In this document: positions 52,061 to 60,648 of the stretch, piece by piece | How positions within the stretch are numbered: the first letter of the stretch is position 1 | How the letters are laid out: each line of letters opens with the position of its first letter | Source: Mesorhizobium tianshanense | Lineage (GTDB): Bacteria; Pseudomonadota; Alphaproteobacteria; Rhizobiales; Rhizobiaceae | DNA length: 64,000 bases | Assembly: GCF_007830515.1 (NCBI RefSeq) | Contig: NZ_VLKT01000010.1 | Span: 1-64,000, forward strand | Direction of reading: 5' to 3' | The notes under the pieces: model-generated | The model's input: the letters and a program-made list of their open reading frames with translations, nothing else | The model's database searches: none | Told to the model about the DNA's origin: nothing | Made by a program: the position numbers and the translations under genes

Positions 52061-52331
52061 GCGCCTCATCCTCTCTTGGGTTTCCGGGAGGCCTCGCCCT
52101 TGCCGATGCGCATGCCCGATTTCGATTAATCTGGATCGCGCGAGCGGGAAGAGCGTTCTCGGCCCGACGAATGCCTAAACTGGCGAGCGACCGTCTGCCC
52201 AACTAGCCCTGTGATACGTCAAGCTGTGTCGCAGTAAGTGGAACGTGCGGGCAATGTGGTCGAGCTCAGCGGCTCGCTGTAGAGCGACCGCCGAACGCAA
52301 CTCTTTAATAAGGCTTCGCCCCGTTCGTGTT

Positions 52332-53225
52332 TTAACGGTCGAGACCCCAAAGATCCGGATTCCGTTTGAAATACTCAATCAGCATGTCGGTGAGGACCCG
52401 GACTTTCCGTGTGGGGTGCTGACCCGGCGGGCGGACGACATACGCGGCCCCCGAAGGCACCGGATAGCGTGTCATGATCGGGACCAGCGCGCCGGAGGCC
52501 ACATATTCATGTGTGATGCAATCAGGGAGCCAGGCGATGCCGAGACCTGCCGCCGCCGCGGCGGCAAGCACCGTGGCGCTGTCGGCCTTGAACCTGCCCT
52601 GCGGCTGGACCGTGACGATCTTGTCGCCATCCATGAACTGCCAGGCTTCCGTTCCCTGCATGAGGGCCTGATGGGTTACGAGTTCGTCCAGCGTTTCGGG
52701 TGATCCGTGCGCTTCGATATAATCCGGGCTGGCGACAAGCTTTCCATGGATCGGCCCGACGCGCTTCGCGATCAGGTTGGAGTCCTGAAGGTAGGCGCCC
52801 CGGATCGCGCAATCGAAACCCTCTGCGATGAGATCGACGAAGCGATCGCTGTAGGAGGTATGAATGTGAAGCCGCGGGTGCTGGCGCGCCATTTCCGCGA
52901 GCACCGGGGCGAAGTGGGTTGGGCCGAAAGTAAGCGGCATGGCAACCCTCAGGCGGCCGCGAAGGTCGCCGGTCGGGAGGATCGTTTCCTTGGCGGTGTC
53001 GATCTCGGCGCTGGCTCTGGCCGCATGGTCCCTGAACGTGATCCCCGCTTCCGTGAGCGCGGCGCCGCGGGTCGTTCGTGCAAGCAACTGAACGCCAAGC
53101 TCTGCTTCAACCCGAAAGAGCCGTCGACTGACGATTGACTTGGAGACGCCAAGCCGGCGCGCGGCGGCCGATACGCCCCCGGCATCGGCCACTGCGACGA
53201 ATGTCTGTAGATCTTCGATGTCCAT
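52332..53225 (-). CDS. LysR-family transcriptional regulator
   Basis: The 297-residue protein has an N-terminal winged helix (LQTFVAVADAGGVSAAARRLGVSKSIVSRRLFRVEAELG) and a substrate-binding domain of the CrgA/DhcR group (GRLRVAMPLTFGPTHFAPVLAEMARQHPRLHIH). The ATG at 53225 with AAGGA nine bases upstream is used. It is divergent from the isochorismatase-like gene across 154 bases and is a likely regulator of it and of the pirin/cupin genes. Confidence 0.92.
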   Translation of the reverse strand: MDIEDLQTFVAVADAGGVSAAARRLGVSKSIVSRRLFRVEAELGVQLLARTTRGAALTEAGITFRDHAARASAEIDTAKETILPTGDLRGRLRVAMPLTFGPTHFAPVLAEMARQHPRLHIHTSYSDRFVDLIAEGFDCAIRGAYLQDSNLIAKRVGPIHGKLVASPDYIEAHGSPETLDELVTHQALMQGTEAWQFMDGDKIVTVQPQGRFKADSATVLAAAAAAGLGIAWLPDCITHEYVASGALVPIMTRYPVPSGAAYVVRPPGQHPTRKVRVLTDMLIEYFKRNPDLWGLDR

Positions 53226-53379
53226 TCCGGCGTTCCTTATTTCGCGACACAGCTTGCCCGACTTTGGCACTACCGCACCACCAAAAGGAACAGCAAATTG
53301 CGTCCAGGCAACGTCGCCCGCTGGCGCATGTCTCCCGTGAACCCATCGCCGTCCATAGCGGCAGAGAAAGGAAGTCTTG

Positions 53380-54033
53380 ATGACCCCTCGTAACGGCCTC
53401 GATTCGCTTCTTCGTCCCGAAGATTCGGTCCTCGTTCTGATCGATCACCAACCTTATCAACTCGCGAACCTGAACAGCCACGATCCGCATATGGTGGTCA
53501 ACAACACGACCGCGCTGGCGAAGCTAGCAAAAGCCTTCAATGTTCCGACCATTCTCACCAGCGTGATCGCGGCGCGCGGTGGACTTCTCTTTAAGCAGAT
53601 CACCGACGTATTTCCGGACCAGGAAGTCATCGATCGCACCTGGGTGAACACCTGGCAGGACGAGAATGTGGTGAACGTCGTCAAGGCGACCGGCCGCAAG
53701 CAACTGATCATCGCCGGCCTGTGGACCGAGGTCTGCGTCGCAATGCCTGTCATCCAGGCCGCCGGCGAAGGCTGGGATGTGACCGTGATCACCGACGCGT
53801 CGGGCGGGATTTCGAAGGAGTCTCACGAAGTTGCCATCCAGCGCATGGCCGCGGCCGGCGCGAACGTGATGACCGTGATGGCGCTCGCTGGCGAATGGCA
53901 ACGCGATTGGGCGCGCACCGAGCACGTCGAGGAGCTGACCGAGATTCTCATCCAGCACTTCGGCGGCAGCGGCATCGCGTATCTTTGGGAGCAGCAGCTG
54001 CTTAACACGCCGGTGCCGAACACCGCGGGCTGA
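53380..54033 (+). CDS. Isochorismatase-like cysteine hydrolase
   Basis: The 217-residue protein has the family's catalytic residues: Asp in VLVLIDHQPYQL, a Lys in the GRKQLIIAGLWTE strand and the nucleophilic Cys in TEVCVAMP. The YcaC-like group, to which it seems closest, are hydrolases of unknown physiological substrate. The ATG at 53380 has AAAGGAAG five to nine bases upstream. It is transcribed away from the LysR gene that probably regulates it. Confidence 0.9.
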   Translation: MTPRNGLDSLLRPEDSVLVLIDHQPYQLANLNSHDPHMVVNNTTALAKLAKAFNVPTILTSVIAARGGLLFKQITDVFPDQEVIDRTWVNTWQDENVVNVVKATGRKQLIIAGLWTEVCVAMPVIQAAGEGWDVTVITDASGGISKESHEVAIQRMAAAGANVMTVMALAGEWQRDWARTEHVEELTEILIQHFGGSGIAYLWEQQLLNTPVPNTAG

Positions 54034-54233
54034 TCTGGGCGGGGTGACGAAAGTCTTGAGCGATCCAGCGCCAGCACGCTGACTGCTTATCGAGCTGCGT
54101 CATCCCCGCTCCACAAGACGGCTGCCCATGCCTGAATGCGGGGCGGCCGGCATGATCAACGACCACTTCCTCCAGCCATACCCGCGACTGCAGCCGGCTT
54201 AGCCTGGCAATCCATCGCCTCATAGAAAGGACC

Positions 54234-54947
54234 ATGAAGATGTCGGTGGAGCGCTTCCCCATCGGACAGGAAATGGATGTCACCTATCCGAACTTCAAAG
54301 TCAGCCTGACGCTACTCTCAGTCACGCAACTGAGGTTCGAGATCAAGGAAGGGTCGTTCGCTCGGACGGAGACCGTCGATATTCAGGTCGTGCCCCTCAG
54401 CAACAGCATCTTCGCTGTAAGCTGGCAGGAGAAGGACGGCGCGACTGTAACGAACGTTCAGGACTATGATCGCGGCCTGATCCACTCGTTTGCTACGCTG
54501 CCTAGTGGCCAGTTTATTCGAATGACCGGGCCATTTGCGATCACTCGGCCACCGGATCGTGTCTTCGATGATCGTCCCCAGCGCAACAAGGCGCTCGTGA
54601 TCGAGGCGATGATCTCGCTATTCCAACGTCGTGATGCGTCGGCAGTGGAACGCCTCTACGCGACAGACTATATCCAACACAATCCCAACATTCCCCAAGG
54701 TCGCGACGCGCTGCAGGCGCTCGTCGCTGAGCTGTCGAAGGACGTCTATTACGAGCCCGGCCTGATCGTAGCGGAAGGTGATTTCGTCGCCATCCACGGC
54801 CGCATCCGCGGCTGGGCGGACGCACCGCAGGTGGTGGTCGATCTCTTTTGGATTCAAGACGGCAAGCTGGCTGAACATTGGGACGTATTGCAGAACGAGG
54901 TGCCGGTGACGGCGACCCTTGGCGGCGTCTCGATGTTCGATCCCTAG
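54234..54947 (+). CDS. MoaF-like domain fused to SnoaL/NTF2-like domain
   Basis: The 237-residue protein has two parts. Residues 1-105 (GQEMDVTYPNFKVSLTLLS, FEIKEGSFARTETVDIQVVP, IFAVSWQEKDGATVTNVQDY) resemble a MoaF-type beta-barrel. Residues 115-237 (NKALVIEAMISLFQRRDASAVERLYATDYIQHNPNIPQGRDAL, LVDLFWIQDGKLAEHWDVLQ) are a SnoaL/NTF2-like domain. Function unknown. The ATG at 54234 and one at 54240 are both possible. It follows the isochorismatase gene by 200 bases. Confidence 0.72.
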   Translation: MKMSVERFPIGQEMDVTYPNFKVSLTLLSVTQLRFEIKEGSFARTETVDIQVVPLSNSIFAVSWQEKDGATVTNVQDYDRGLIHSFATLPSGQFIRMTGPFAITRPPDRVFDDRPQRNKALVIEAMISLFQRRDASAVERLYATDYIQHNPNIPQGRDALQALVAELSKDVYYEPGLIVAEGDFVAIHGRIRGWADAPQVVVDLFWIQDGKLAEHWDVLQNEVPVTATLGGVSMFDP

Positions 54948-55174
54948 GAAGGAGCGCATCGCACTCAACCGGGAACGGCATGGGTGGCAATCCATTCATG
55001 CCCAAGCAGAGGCGAAGCGGACTATGGCGTGTGATCGGCGGTTATACCGATAGGACTATCCCACCCGGTCGGGAGTGCGAGAACCATGCCTCGTAGCACA
55101 GTCGCCTCCTAGTGATCTATCTTATTGATAAATAACGATATAGATCGTCAATTTCTGCGGCAATCGGTGCCATC

Positions 55175-55188
55175 TGGCGGAGGGAGTG
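55175..55188 (-). other. Possible attachment-site core (tRNA 3'-end fragment)
   Basis: TGGCGGAGGGAGTG is the reverse complement of CACTCCCTCCGCCA, the typical 3' end of a serine-type tRNA with CCA. The sequence to its right does not continue as a tRNA, so only the end is present. P4-type integrases commonly target tRNA 3' ends. The match is short and the interpretation is inference. Confidence 0.4.
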
Positions 55189-55206
55189 TCCGTCTCCGCC
55201 TAATCC

Positions 55207-55289
55207 AAGGGTGTCTAAGGGCGTCTCGCTTATCCATCACAACCCTTGTATCACAAGGAATTGAGGTCCAATAACGTCTAAGGGTGTCT
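55207..55289 (+). repeat. Three AAGGGYGTCT direct repeats upstream of the integrase
   Basis: AAGGGTGTCT at 55207-55216, AAGGGCGTCT at 55217-55226 and AAGGGTGTCT at 55280-55289 lie in the 140 bases before the integrase start. Two copies are adjacent and the third is 53 bases on. They are likely arm-type integrase sites or an operator for the integrase promoter. Confidence 0.6.
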
Positions 55290-55341
55290 TGCAAAGTCCC
55301 GCAACAAGTTGTACGTAGACTTGTTCGCAGGGAGAGTTCGA

Positions 55342-56574
55342 ATGCAAATCAACCGCCTGTCCGTCGCCGCTGTCAACGCCAAGACCAAGCCCGGCCTCTA
55401 TGCCGATGGGCTCGGCCTCTATCTCCAGGTCGCCAAGGGCGGCGCCAAAAGCTGGATCTTCCGCTACATGCTCGCCGGCCGGCCTCGCAAGATGGGCCTG
55501 GGCTCGGTCAACACCGTATCGCTCAAGCTGGCACGTGAGCGGGCAGGGGAGGCGCGGCTCAAGCTCCTCGATGCCGACGACCCAATAGAGAAGCGCAAGG
55601 CTGAGCGGTTGGAGAAGCTGGCAGCGTCGTCGACCGTCCTGTCATTCAAGGAAGCGGCAGGCCAGTACATCAAGGCGCATCGATCGGGATGGAAGAACGT
55701 CAAGCATGCCGGGCAGTGGAAGGCCACGCTGGAAACCTATGTCTACCCTGTGTTCGGTGACCTCGCCGTGTCGCGTGTCGATGTGGCGCTCGTCCTCAAG
55801 GCGCTGGAGGCCATATGGACGAGCAAGCCGGAAACAGCAACGCGGGTGAGGGGACGCATCGAAAGCATTCTGGACTGGGCAACCGCCCGCGGCTACCGGC
55901 ACGGCGACAACCCGGCCCGGTGGCGCGGCCATCTGGACAAGCTGCTGCCGGCGCGCAGCAAGGTCGCCAAGGTCAAGCACCATGCGGCGCTTCCCTATGC
56001 TGAGATCGGCGCCTTTGTCGGCGACGTGCGCAAGATGGAAGGCGTCAGCCCGAAAGCGCTGGAGTTCGCCATTCTGACGGCCACCAGGACCGGTGAAGTC
56101 GTCGGCGCTCGCTGGCCAGAGATCGACATCGAAAACGCTCTGTGGACCATCCCCGCCGATCGTATGAAGGCCGGCAAGGAACACCGCGTTCCGCTGTCCG
56201 ATCGCGCGCTGGAAATTCTCAAGAGCTTGCCTCGCGAGAAAGACAACGACTCCGTTTTCATCGGCGACAAGGCCGGCAAGCCGCTTTCAAACATGGCGCT
56301 GCTGATGACGCTGCGCCGTATGGAACGGGCCGACCTGACCACACACGGCTTCCGCAGCACGTTCCGGGATTGGGCAGCAGAGCAGACCGCATATCCAAAC
56401 GAAATGCTCGAAATGGCGCTAGCGCACACTGTCAGCGATAAAACCGAAGCCGCCTACCGTCGCGGCGACCTGATGGAAAAGCGCCGCCGGCTCATGAGCG
56501 ATTGGGCAACCTATTGCGCGGCGCCAGCAAAGACCGGAAACGTTGTTGCGATTCGGGGAGGCGCAAATGTCTGA
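55342..56574 (+). CDS. Tyrosine-type integrase (P4-like, DUF4102 arm-binding domain)
   Basis: The 410-residue recombinase has an N-terminal DUF4102 domain (LYADGLGLYLQVAKGGAKSWIFRY), a core-binding domain, and a C-terminal catalytic domain with Arg249 (ATRTGEV), His335 and Arg338 (THGFRSTFRDW), His362 (LAHTVSD) and the nucleophile Tyr372 (AAYRRGD). All five residues are in place, so it should be active. It integrates and excises the element at an attachment site that presumably lies just upstream. GGGAGAG precedes the ATG. Confidence 0.95.
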   Translation: MQINRLSVAAVNAKTKPGLYADGLGLYLQVAKGGAKSWIFRYMLAGRPRKMGLGSVNTVSLKLARERAGEARLKLLDADDPIEKRKAERLEKLAASSTVLSFKEAAGQYIKAHRSGWKNVKHAGQWKATLETYVYPVFGDLAVSRVDVALVLKALEAIWTSKPETATRVRGRIESILDWATARGYRHGDNPARWRGHLDKLLPARSKVAKVKHHAALPYAEIGAFVGDVRKMEGVSPKALEFAILTATRTGEVVGARWPEIDIENALWTIPADRMKAGKEHRVPLSDRALEILKSLPREKDNDSVFIGDKAGKPLSNMALLMTLRRMERADLTTHGFRSTFRDWAAEQTAYPNEMLEMALAHTVSDKTEAAYRRGDLMEKRRRLMSDWATYCAAPAKTGNVVAIRGGANV

Positions 56575-57043
56575 CTGGCTCTCTTTCGAGGATGCAGTAG
56601 CGCTCGTATCTGTTCGTCGCAATCTCTCCCATGTGGACGCCGGCAACCATTTGCGGGCGGCTATTGCCATAGGCGAGATCGAGGTGCGCAACCTGCGACA
56701 TTTGGTGACGGACTTCGTGCCATCCCACAACGGCAACGAAGATCGAGAGGTCAGCAGGCGCGCTTTGATCAAATGGCTTGAGGCGCAAAGTGTGCCTGTG
56801 GCGGACACTTCACTGGAGGACATTTATCTCTCGCCCTTCATGCAGATGATGCTCGACGCTGTTCGGCATTTCAAAATCTCTGATACGCCGAACCCGCGAC
56901 TGCGGAAGGAAGAAATCAAGGAGTATTTTGTCGGGCGGCGATTGCCGAATGGACAAGCGATTTCGCCGAACCAGGCCGAAAGTATGGCGACGTTTGTGCG
57001 GTCGCCAGATGCGATGAAGGGCGGCAACAAGCGGGTGGGTTGA
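56567..57043 (+). CDS. Prophage protein of unknown function
   Basis: The 158-residue cytosolic protein starts MSDWLSFEDAVALVSVRRNL and includes a mid-section predicted as helical (DVRHFKI-type segment QMMLDAVRHFKISDTPNPRLRKEEIKEYF) and a C-terminus rich in charged residues, with no known motif. GGGGAGG six bases before the ATG supports the start, which overlaps the integrase stop by 8 bases, so it is coupled to the integrase gene. It may be an accessory or regulatory early protein; no family recognised. Confidence 0.7.
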   Translation: MSDWLSFEDAVALVSVRRNLSHVDAGNHLRAAIAIGEIEVRNLRHLVTDFVPSHNGNEDREVSRRALIKWLEAQSVPVADTSLEDIYLSPFMQMMLDAVRHFKISDTPNPRLRKEEIKEYFVGRRLPNGQAISPNQAESMATFVRSPDAMKGGNKRVG

Positions 57044-57142
57044 ACCCTTTGACCCATTCGCGCAAACCCTTCCAACGATGAAGCGGCCGACGTGCTCGGT
57101 CATGCTCTTAAGGCGTCCAACAACGCCTAGGAGCAACCAACA

Positions 57143-57343
57143 ATGGAAGTCCAGAACATCATCCGCTTCCCTGAGCTGAAGAAGCTCACGGGCTATCCTC
57201 GCTCAACGCTCTACGCAAAAATTGCCAGGGGCGAATTTCCAAAACCGGTCAAGCTCGGCCCACGCTCAAGCGGATGGCTTGAGCAAGACGTCGCTAAGTG
57301 GCAGCAGAAGGTGATCGCCGCAAGCCGTGAGGTGGCGGCATGA
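57143..57343 (+). CDS. AlpA-family phage regulator
   Basis: The 66-residue protein is an AlpA/MerR-like winged-helix activator: IRFPELKKLTGYPRSTLYAKIARGEFPKPVKLGPRSSGWLEQDV is the classic AlpA domain. In P4-type phages such proteins act as excisionase or activate integrase expression. It comes 100 bases after the previous gene, which leaves room for its own promoter, and its stop overlaps the next gene (ATGA). Confidence 0.92.
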   Translation: MEVQNIIRFPELKKLTGYPRSTLYAKIARGEFPKPVKLGPRSSGWLEQDVAKWQQKVIAASREVAA

Positions 57344-57531
57344 CCCTTGATCATTCACACTCCGCCGCCATCGACCTCGCCGGCAACTGGCTTGCCCAAA
57401 ACCCCCGCGATCGGCTCTCGCAGCCTGTTATACCGCTGTTGCGCCACCGCTTCGGCTTGTCTGTGCCCGAAGCGGTTGAAGCGTGCCGCGTTGCCTCCAA
57501 GGCAAGGGAGGCGGCTCATGCGAAGCCCTGA
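57340..57531 (+). CDS. Small prophage protein
   Basis: The 63-residue product (AAIDLAGNWLAQNPRDRLSQPVIPLLRHRFGLSVPEAVEACRVASKAREAAHA) is largely helical, a type common in rhizobial prophages beside AlpA genes. Its start overlaps the AlpA stop by four bases. Function unknown. Confidence 0.65.
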   Translation: MTLDHSHSAAIDLAGNWLAQNPRDRLSQPVIPLLRHRFGLSVPEAVEACRVASKAREAAHAKP

Positions 57532-57736
57532 AAAGCGAAACGCCGCCCCGATGGCAGTCGGGAACGGCGTTGATAGAACCGGCGCTTCCGAAGGCAACCA
57601 GGTGGGAGCAATCTATCCCAGCTTCGGCCGTTCCGCAACGGAGTTCGCCGTCGCCATTATCGCTGCTCGCTGGCATCTGCCGGCGCCAACGGCTCGCGTC
57701 GTGGTCGAACTCGCTTGCCTGGGAGGCCGCCCATGA
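57518..57736 (+). CDS. Small prophage protein
   Basis: The 72-residue protein starts at ATG 57518, after AAGGGAGG, and overlaps the previous gene by 14 bases. It ends in a helix (FAVAIIAARWHLPAPTARVVVELACLGG) preceded by a polar stretch. No function known. Its stop overlaps the next gene's start by four bases, so the early genes form a translated chain. Confidence 0.65.
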   Translation: MRSPEKRNAAPMAVGNGVDRTGASEGNQVGAIYPSFGRSATEFAVAIIAARWHLPAPTARVVVELACLGGRP

Positions 57737-57960
57737 CCTCGCCGGCAACAAAATGGAAACTGGCGAACCCGAAAGCGATCTGGGCTCAGCAAGCGCTCAG
57801 GTCCGCTCTCAAGCGCGGCCTGATCATCCAGGAGCCGTGCAAGGAATGCGGCGCCCTCGATGCCGAGGCTCACCATCCCGATTATGACAAGCCGTTGTGT
57901 GTCGACTGGCTATGTCGGCTGCATCACAGGCATGTGCACATGAAGGCGAGGACCGGATGA
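57733..57960 (+). CDS. Small zinc-ribbon/HNH-like prophage protein
   Basis: The 75-residue protein has a predicted zinc-binding motif, CKECGALDAEAHHPDYDKPLCVDWLCRLHH, with a CxxC pair, a DxH-like AHHPDY and later Cys and His ligands, resembling the zinc-binding part of HNH-type proteins in phage early regions. The domain is too short for a complete nuclease to be sure. It overlaps the previous gene and the next (ATGA). Confidence 0.75.
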   Translation: MTSPATKWKLANPKAIWAQQALRSALKRGLIIQEPCKECGALDAEAHHPDYDKPLCVDWLCRLHHRHVHMKARTG

Positions 57961-58436
57961 GCGGGCGCGAGTGGTCCAAGGTCTCGCCAGCCCTGTGGCG
58001 CTCGCCGCGCTTCCTTGGGCTCCAGGGAAGCGATGAACGGCTGTTGCTGGTCTACTTCATGACCGGCGACCACATGAACTCGTCGGGCTGCTACAGGCTG
58101 CCCGATGGCTACGCGATCGCCGATCTTGGTTGGACGCTCGAACAATACCGGACGGCGCGGGATCTGCTCGTTGCTGCCGAACTCATAAGCTTCGATCGAG
58201 CAACGGAGGAGGTGTTTGTAAACCGTTGGTTCAAACACAACCCGCCGACCAATGCGAAGCACGCCAAGGGCGCAAGGCGCATGATCAACAAGATCGACAG
58301 CGACGAACTGCGGCTCCTGGCCGAGGCCGAATTCTGCGAAACCGATTGGGGAGGGCAGAGCGAGCAGGTTGTGAACAGCGAAATCAGCAATCACTCGCGG
58401 CTCGCCAACACTCCAATGCTCCAAAGGGTCCGATAG
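57957..58436 (+). CDS. Phage replication-type protein ending at an amber stop
   Basis: The 159-residue protein (REWSKVSPALWRSPRFLGLQGSDERLLLVYFMTGDHMNSSGCYRL, then VFVNRWFKHNPPTNAKHAKGARRMINK) resembles the DNA-binding N-terminal part of phage replisome organiser or DnaT-like proteins. It ends LANTPMLQRVR at a TAG (58434-58436). The same frame reopens at once and continues with an Arg-Glu-Thr-rich stretch, which is usual for the C-termini of such proteins. Either the amber truncates the gene or readthrough yields a longer form. Confidence 0.72.
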   Translation: MSGREWSKVSPALWRSPRFLGLQGSDERLLLVYFMTGDHMNSSGCYRLPDGYAIADLGWTLEQYRTARDLLVAAELISFDRATEEVFVNRWFKHNPPTNAKHAKGARRMINKIDSDELRLLAEAEFCETDWGGQSEQVVNSEISNHSRLANTPMLQRVR

Positions 58437-58817
58437 CCTATGCAAAGCCTTTCGATAGCCTATCGATACAGAGAGACAGAGACCGAGACTAGACCAAAGA
58501 CCGAGAGGAGAGAGAGACCGAAACCGAAACTTAAACCGAGAGAAGACTTTGAGACCTCGCATCGAAAAAAGGGGCGGGAAGAGAACGACCATCATCTGAA
58601 GCCCTTTACGCAATCATTTGAGGGAAATCTTCTCAACGAACGCGCTCAGAACGCGGGTTTTTCTCTCCTCGATCGACAAGCGACAAATCGGCCCGGTTTC
58701 GGGCGTTGGCGGAGAGTATTTCCGCCTGACACCCCTTTATTTGCAAGGTGTTTCGCCGCTATCATTGCATTTACGTACAAATCAGCGCACATTGGCGGCT
58801 CAAATCGGAGCGAAAAA
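58437..58817 (+). other. Open frame with Arg-Glu-Thr-rich coding stretch between replication and terminase genes
   Basis: Directly after the amber codon the same frame stays open to the terminase small-subunit start. It begins PMQSLSIAYRYRETETETRP, then a Lys/Arg/Pro-rich stretch, then a stretch of ordinary composition without recognisable domain. Purine-rich GAGAC-type repeats fill 58464-58550. An 11-base CGATAGCCTAT repeat occurs at 58431-58441 and 58453-58463. The last 150 bases probably contain regulatory sequence for the terminase genes. Confidence 0.5.
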
Positions 58818-59195
58818 ATGCAGGCAGATGCAGGCGAGATAGAGGGCGAAGCCCCTACGAAGGGCGGCGGCAAGCTGCGACTTCGGACCTTGGCTGACCT
58901 CGATAGCCGGACGCGCGCCGCTCGGGCCGTTCTTGATCGCCGTGACGCCTTTGCGGCGGACCTTGGCGGCAGTGACGGTTTGAGCGCCATGCAGCGCGAG
59001 CTTGTGGACTCTGCGGCCTTCCTTGGCGCCTTGCGTGAAGATGCCGCTGCTTCGTGGCTCTCAGGCGAGCCGATCGACGCGACCGAGTTCGCCGGCATCT
59101 GCAAGTCACAACGCCAGATCATTGCCGATCTTGGCCTGAAGCGTGTCGCTCACGATATCACCGACCATCTCGAAGCCTACAGGCGCTCGGCATGA
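58818..59195 (+). CDS. Probable terminase small subunit
   Basis: The 125-residue protein starts MQADAGEIEGEAPTKGGGK and is mostly helical (LDSRTRAARAVLDRRDAFAADLGG, MQRELVDSAAFLGALREDAAASWL, ICKSQRQIIADLGLKRVAHDITDHLEAYRR), as expected for a small subunit that recognises packaging DNA. It is named by position: it directly precedes and overlaps the large subunit start (ATGA). GGAGCG precedes the ATG. Confidence 0.65.
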   Translation: MQADAGEIEGEAPTKGGGKLRLRTLADLDSRTRAARAVLDRRDAFAADLGGSDGLSAMQRELVDSAAFLGALREDAAASWLSGEPIDATEFAGICKSQRQIIADLGLKRVAHDITDHLEAYRRSA

Positions 59196-60637
59196 AGACG
59201 CTGCTGGACGCGCTGGACGATCCCAAGCTGTTCGCACCCTGGTTCAAGAACAAGGCGACGTGGACAGCGTGGCGTGCCTTCCTGGCGGCTCTGTTCGGCC
59301 TCCCGATGTCGGAAGCCGAGTTGGCCATCTTCACCGCGTGCACGGCACGGCCGAACGCCCCGACGGCCGCCGCGAAAGAGGCTTGGCTGATTATCGGCCG
59401 ACGCGGCGGCAAGTCGTTCATCATGGCGCTTTGTGCGGTGTTCCTCGCGTGTTTCCGCGACTATCGCGCATTCCTCACCCCAGGTGAGCGCGCAACCATT
59501 CTGGTCATTGCTGCCGACCGCAAGCAGGCCCGGGTGATCATGCGCTATGTGCGCGGCTTGCTGACCGGTGTTCCGGCCCTCAAGAAGATGATCGAGCGTG
59601 AAGCGCAGGAGAGCTTCGACCTCACCAACTCGACCACGATCGAGGTTGCTACCGCCAACTTCCGCACCGTGCGCGGTTACACCTTGGCCGCTGCCCTTGC
59701 AGACGAGGTTGCGTTTTGGAGGTCGGATGACAGCGCCAGCCCTGACAAAGAGGTCCTGGACGCTCTCAGGCCTGCCATGCTGACCATCCCGGATGCGATG
59801 ATGCTCTGCGCCTCGTCCCCCTACAGCCGCCGTGGCGTGCTCTGGGATGCCCGCCAGCGCCACTACGGCCACGATGCTGCGCCGCTCGTCTGGCAGGCCT
59901 CGACGCGCACCATGAACCCCTCCGTGCCGCAGAAGGAGATCGACAAGAAGTACGAGGAAGATCCAGCCGTTGCCGCTGCCGAGTACGGCGCCGAGTTCCG
60001 GTCTGACTTGCAGGCGTTCGTCGACCGCGAGGCCGTCATAGCCTGCGTCGACCACGGCGTGCGGGAGCGGCCTTTCGAGCGGCAATGGGAGTATGTCGGC
60101 TTCGTCGACACGTCCGGCGCCGGTGCGGATGCCTTCAGCGTGGCCATCGCTCATCGTGAGAACAAGACCGCCATTCTCGACGTAGTGCGCGAGGTTGTGC
60201 CGCCCTTCTCGCCCGAGGCCGTCACTGAAGAGTTTGCCCTGCTGCTAAAGTCCTATCGGATCACCCGCGTTTTCGGCGACCGCTATGCCGGCGAGTACCC
60301 CCGTGAGCTTTTCCGCAACAAGGGCGTGAACTACGAGCTTTCCAACAAGTCGCGGACGGACATCTATCGGGACACGCTGCCTCACATCAATTCGCAGTCG
60401 ATCGCGCTGCTCGATGACAAGAAGCTGATCAACCAACTGATCGGGCTGGAGCGACGCACCCGCGTCGGTGGCAAGGATCTGATTGATCACGCGCCGGGAG
60501 CGCACGACGACCTCTGCAATGCCGCCTGTGGCGCTCTCGACAAGGCTTGGGATGGCGGTGACGGCCGTCTTCCCGAGCGCTTCTACGGCGCGCGCCCTCA
60601 ACCGACCTTTTCCGACCCACTCGCCGCCTTTCGATAG
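59192..60637 (+). CDS. Phage terminase large subunit
   Basis: The 481-residue DNA-packaging motor protein has Walker A IIGRRGGKS (residues 67-75), Walker B with Asp171-Glu172 (ALADEVAF), and a C-terminal nuclease domain with GFVDTSGAGADAFSVAI containing Asp306 and Asp313. The HDDLCNAACGALDKAW near the end is typical. The start overlaps the small-subunit stop by four bases. All motor motifs are intact. It is the most clearly phage-structural gene of the region. Confidence 0.93.
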   Translation: MKTLLDALDDPKLFAPWFKNKATWTAWRAFLAALFGLPMSEAELAIFTACTARPNAPTAAAKEAWLIIGRRGGKSFIMALCAVFLACFRDYRAFLTPGERATILVIAADRKQARVIMRYVRGLLTGVPALKKMIEREAQESFDLTNSTTIEVATANFRTVRGYTLAAALADEVAFWRSDDSASPDKEVLDALRPAMLTIPDAMMLCASSPYSRRGVLWDARQRHYGHDAAPLVWQASTRTMNPSVPQKEIDKKYEEDPAVAAAEYGAEFRSDLQAFVDREAVIACVDHGVRERPFERQWEYVGFVDTSGAGADAFSVAIAHRENKTAILDVVREVVPPFSPEAVTEEFALLLKSYRITRVFGDRYAGEYPRELFRNKGVNYELSNKSRTDIYRDTLPHINSQSIALLDDKKLINQLIGLERRTRVGGKDLIDHAPGAHDDLCNAACGALDKAWDGGDGRLPERFYGARPQPTFSDPLAAFR

Positions 60638-60648
60638 GAGACCGCACC

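Larger units (their letters stand above)
54948..55341. other. Intergenic region at the left border of the prophage
   Basis: These 394 bases contain no gene. They hold an AT-rich patch near 55120-55145, a TGGCGGAGGGAGTG segment (55175-55188) that could be a tRNA 3'-end fragment, and three AAGGGYGTCT repeats in front of the integrase. The chromosome-to-phage junction probably lies here. Confidence 0.6.

Noticed and set aside
58130..58492. 120-codon ORF within the replication-type gene
   Set aside because: It is in another frame of a better supported gene. Its only notable feature is an Arg-Asp repeat, produced by the same purine-rich sequence.
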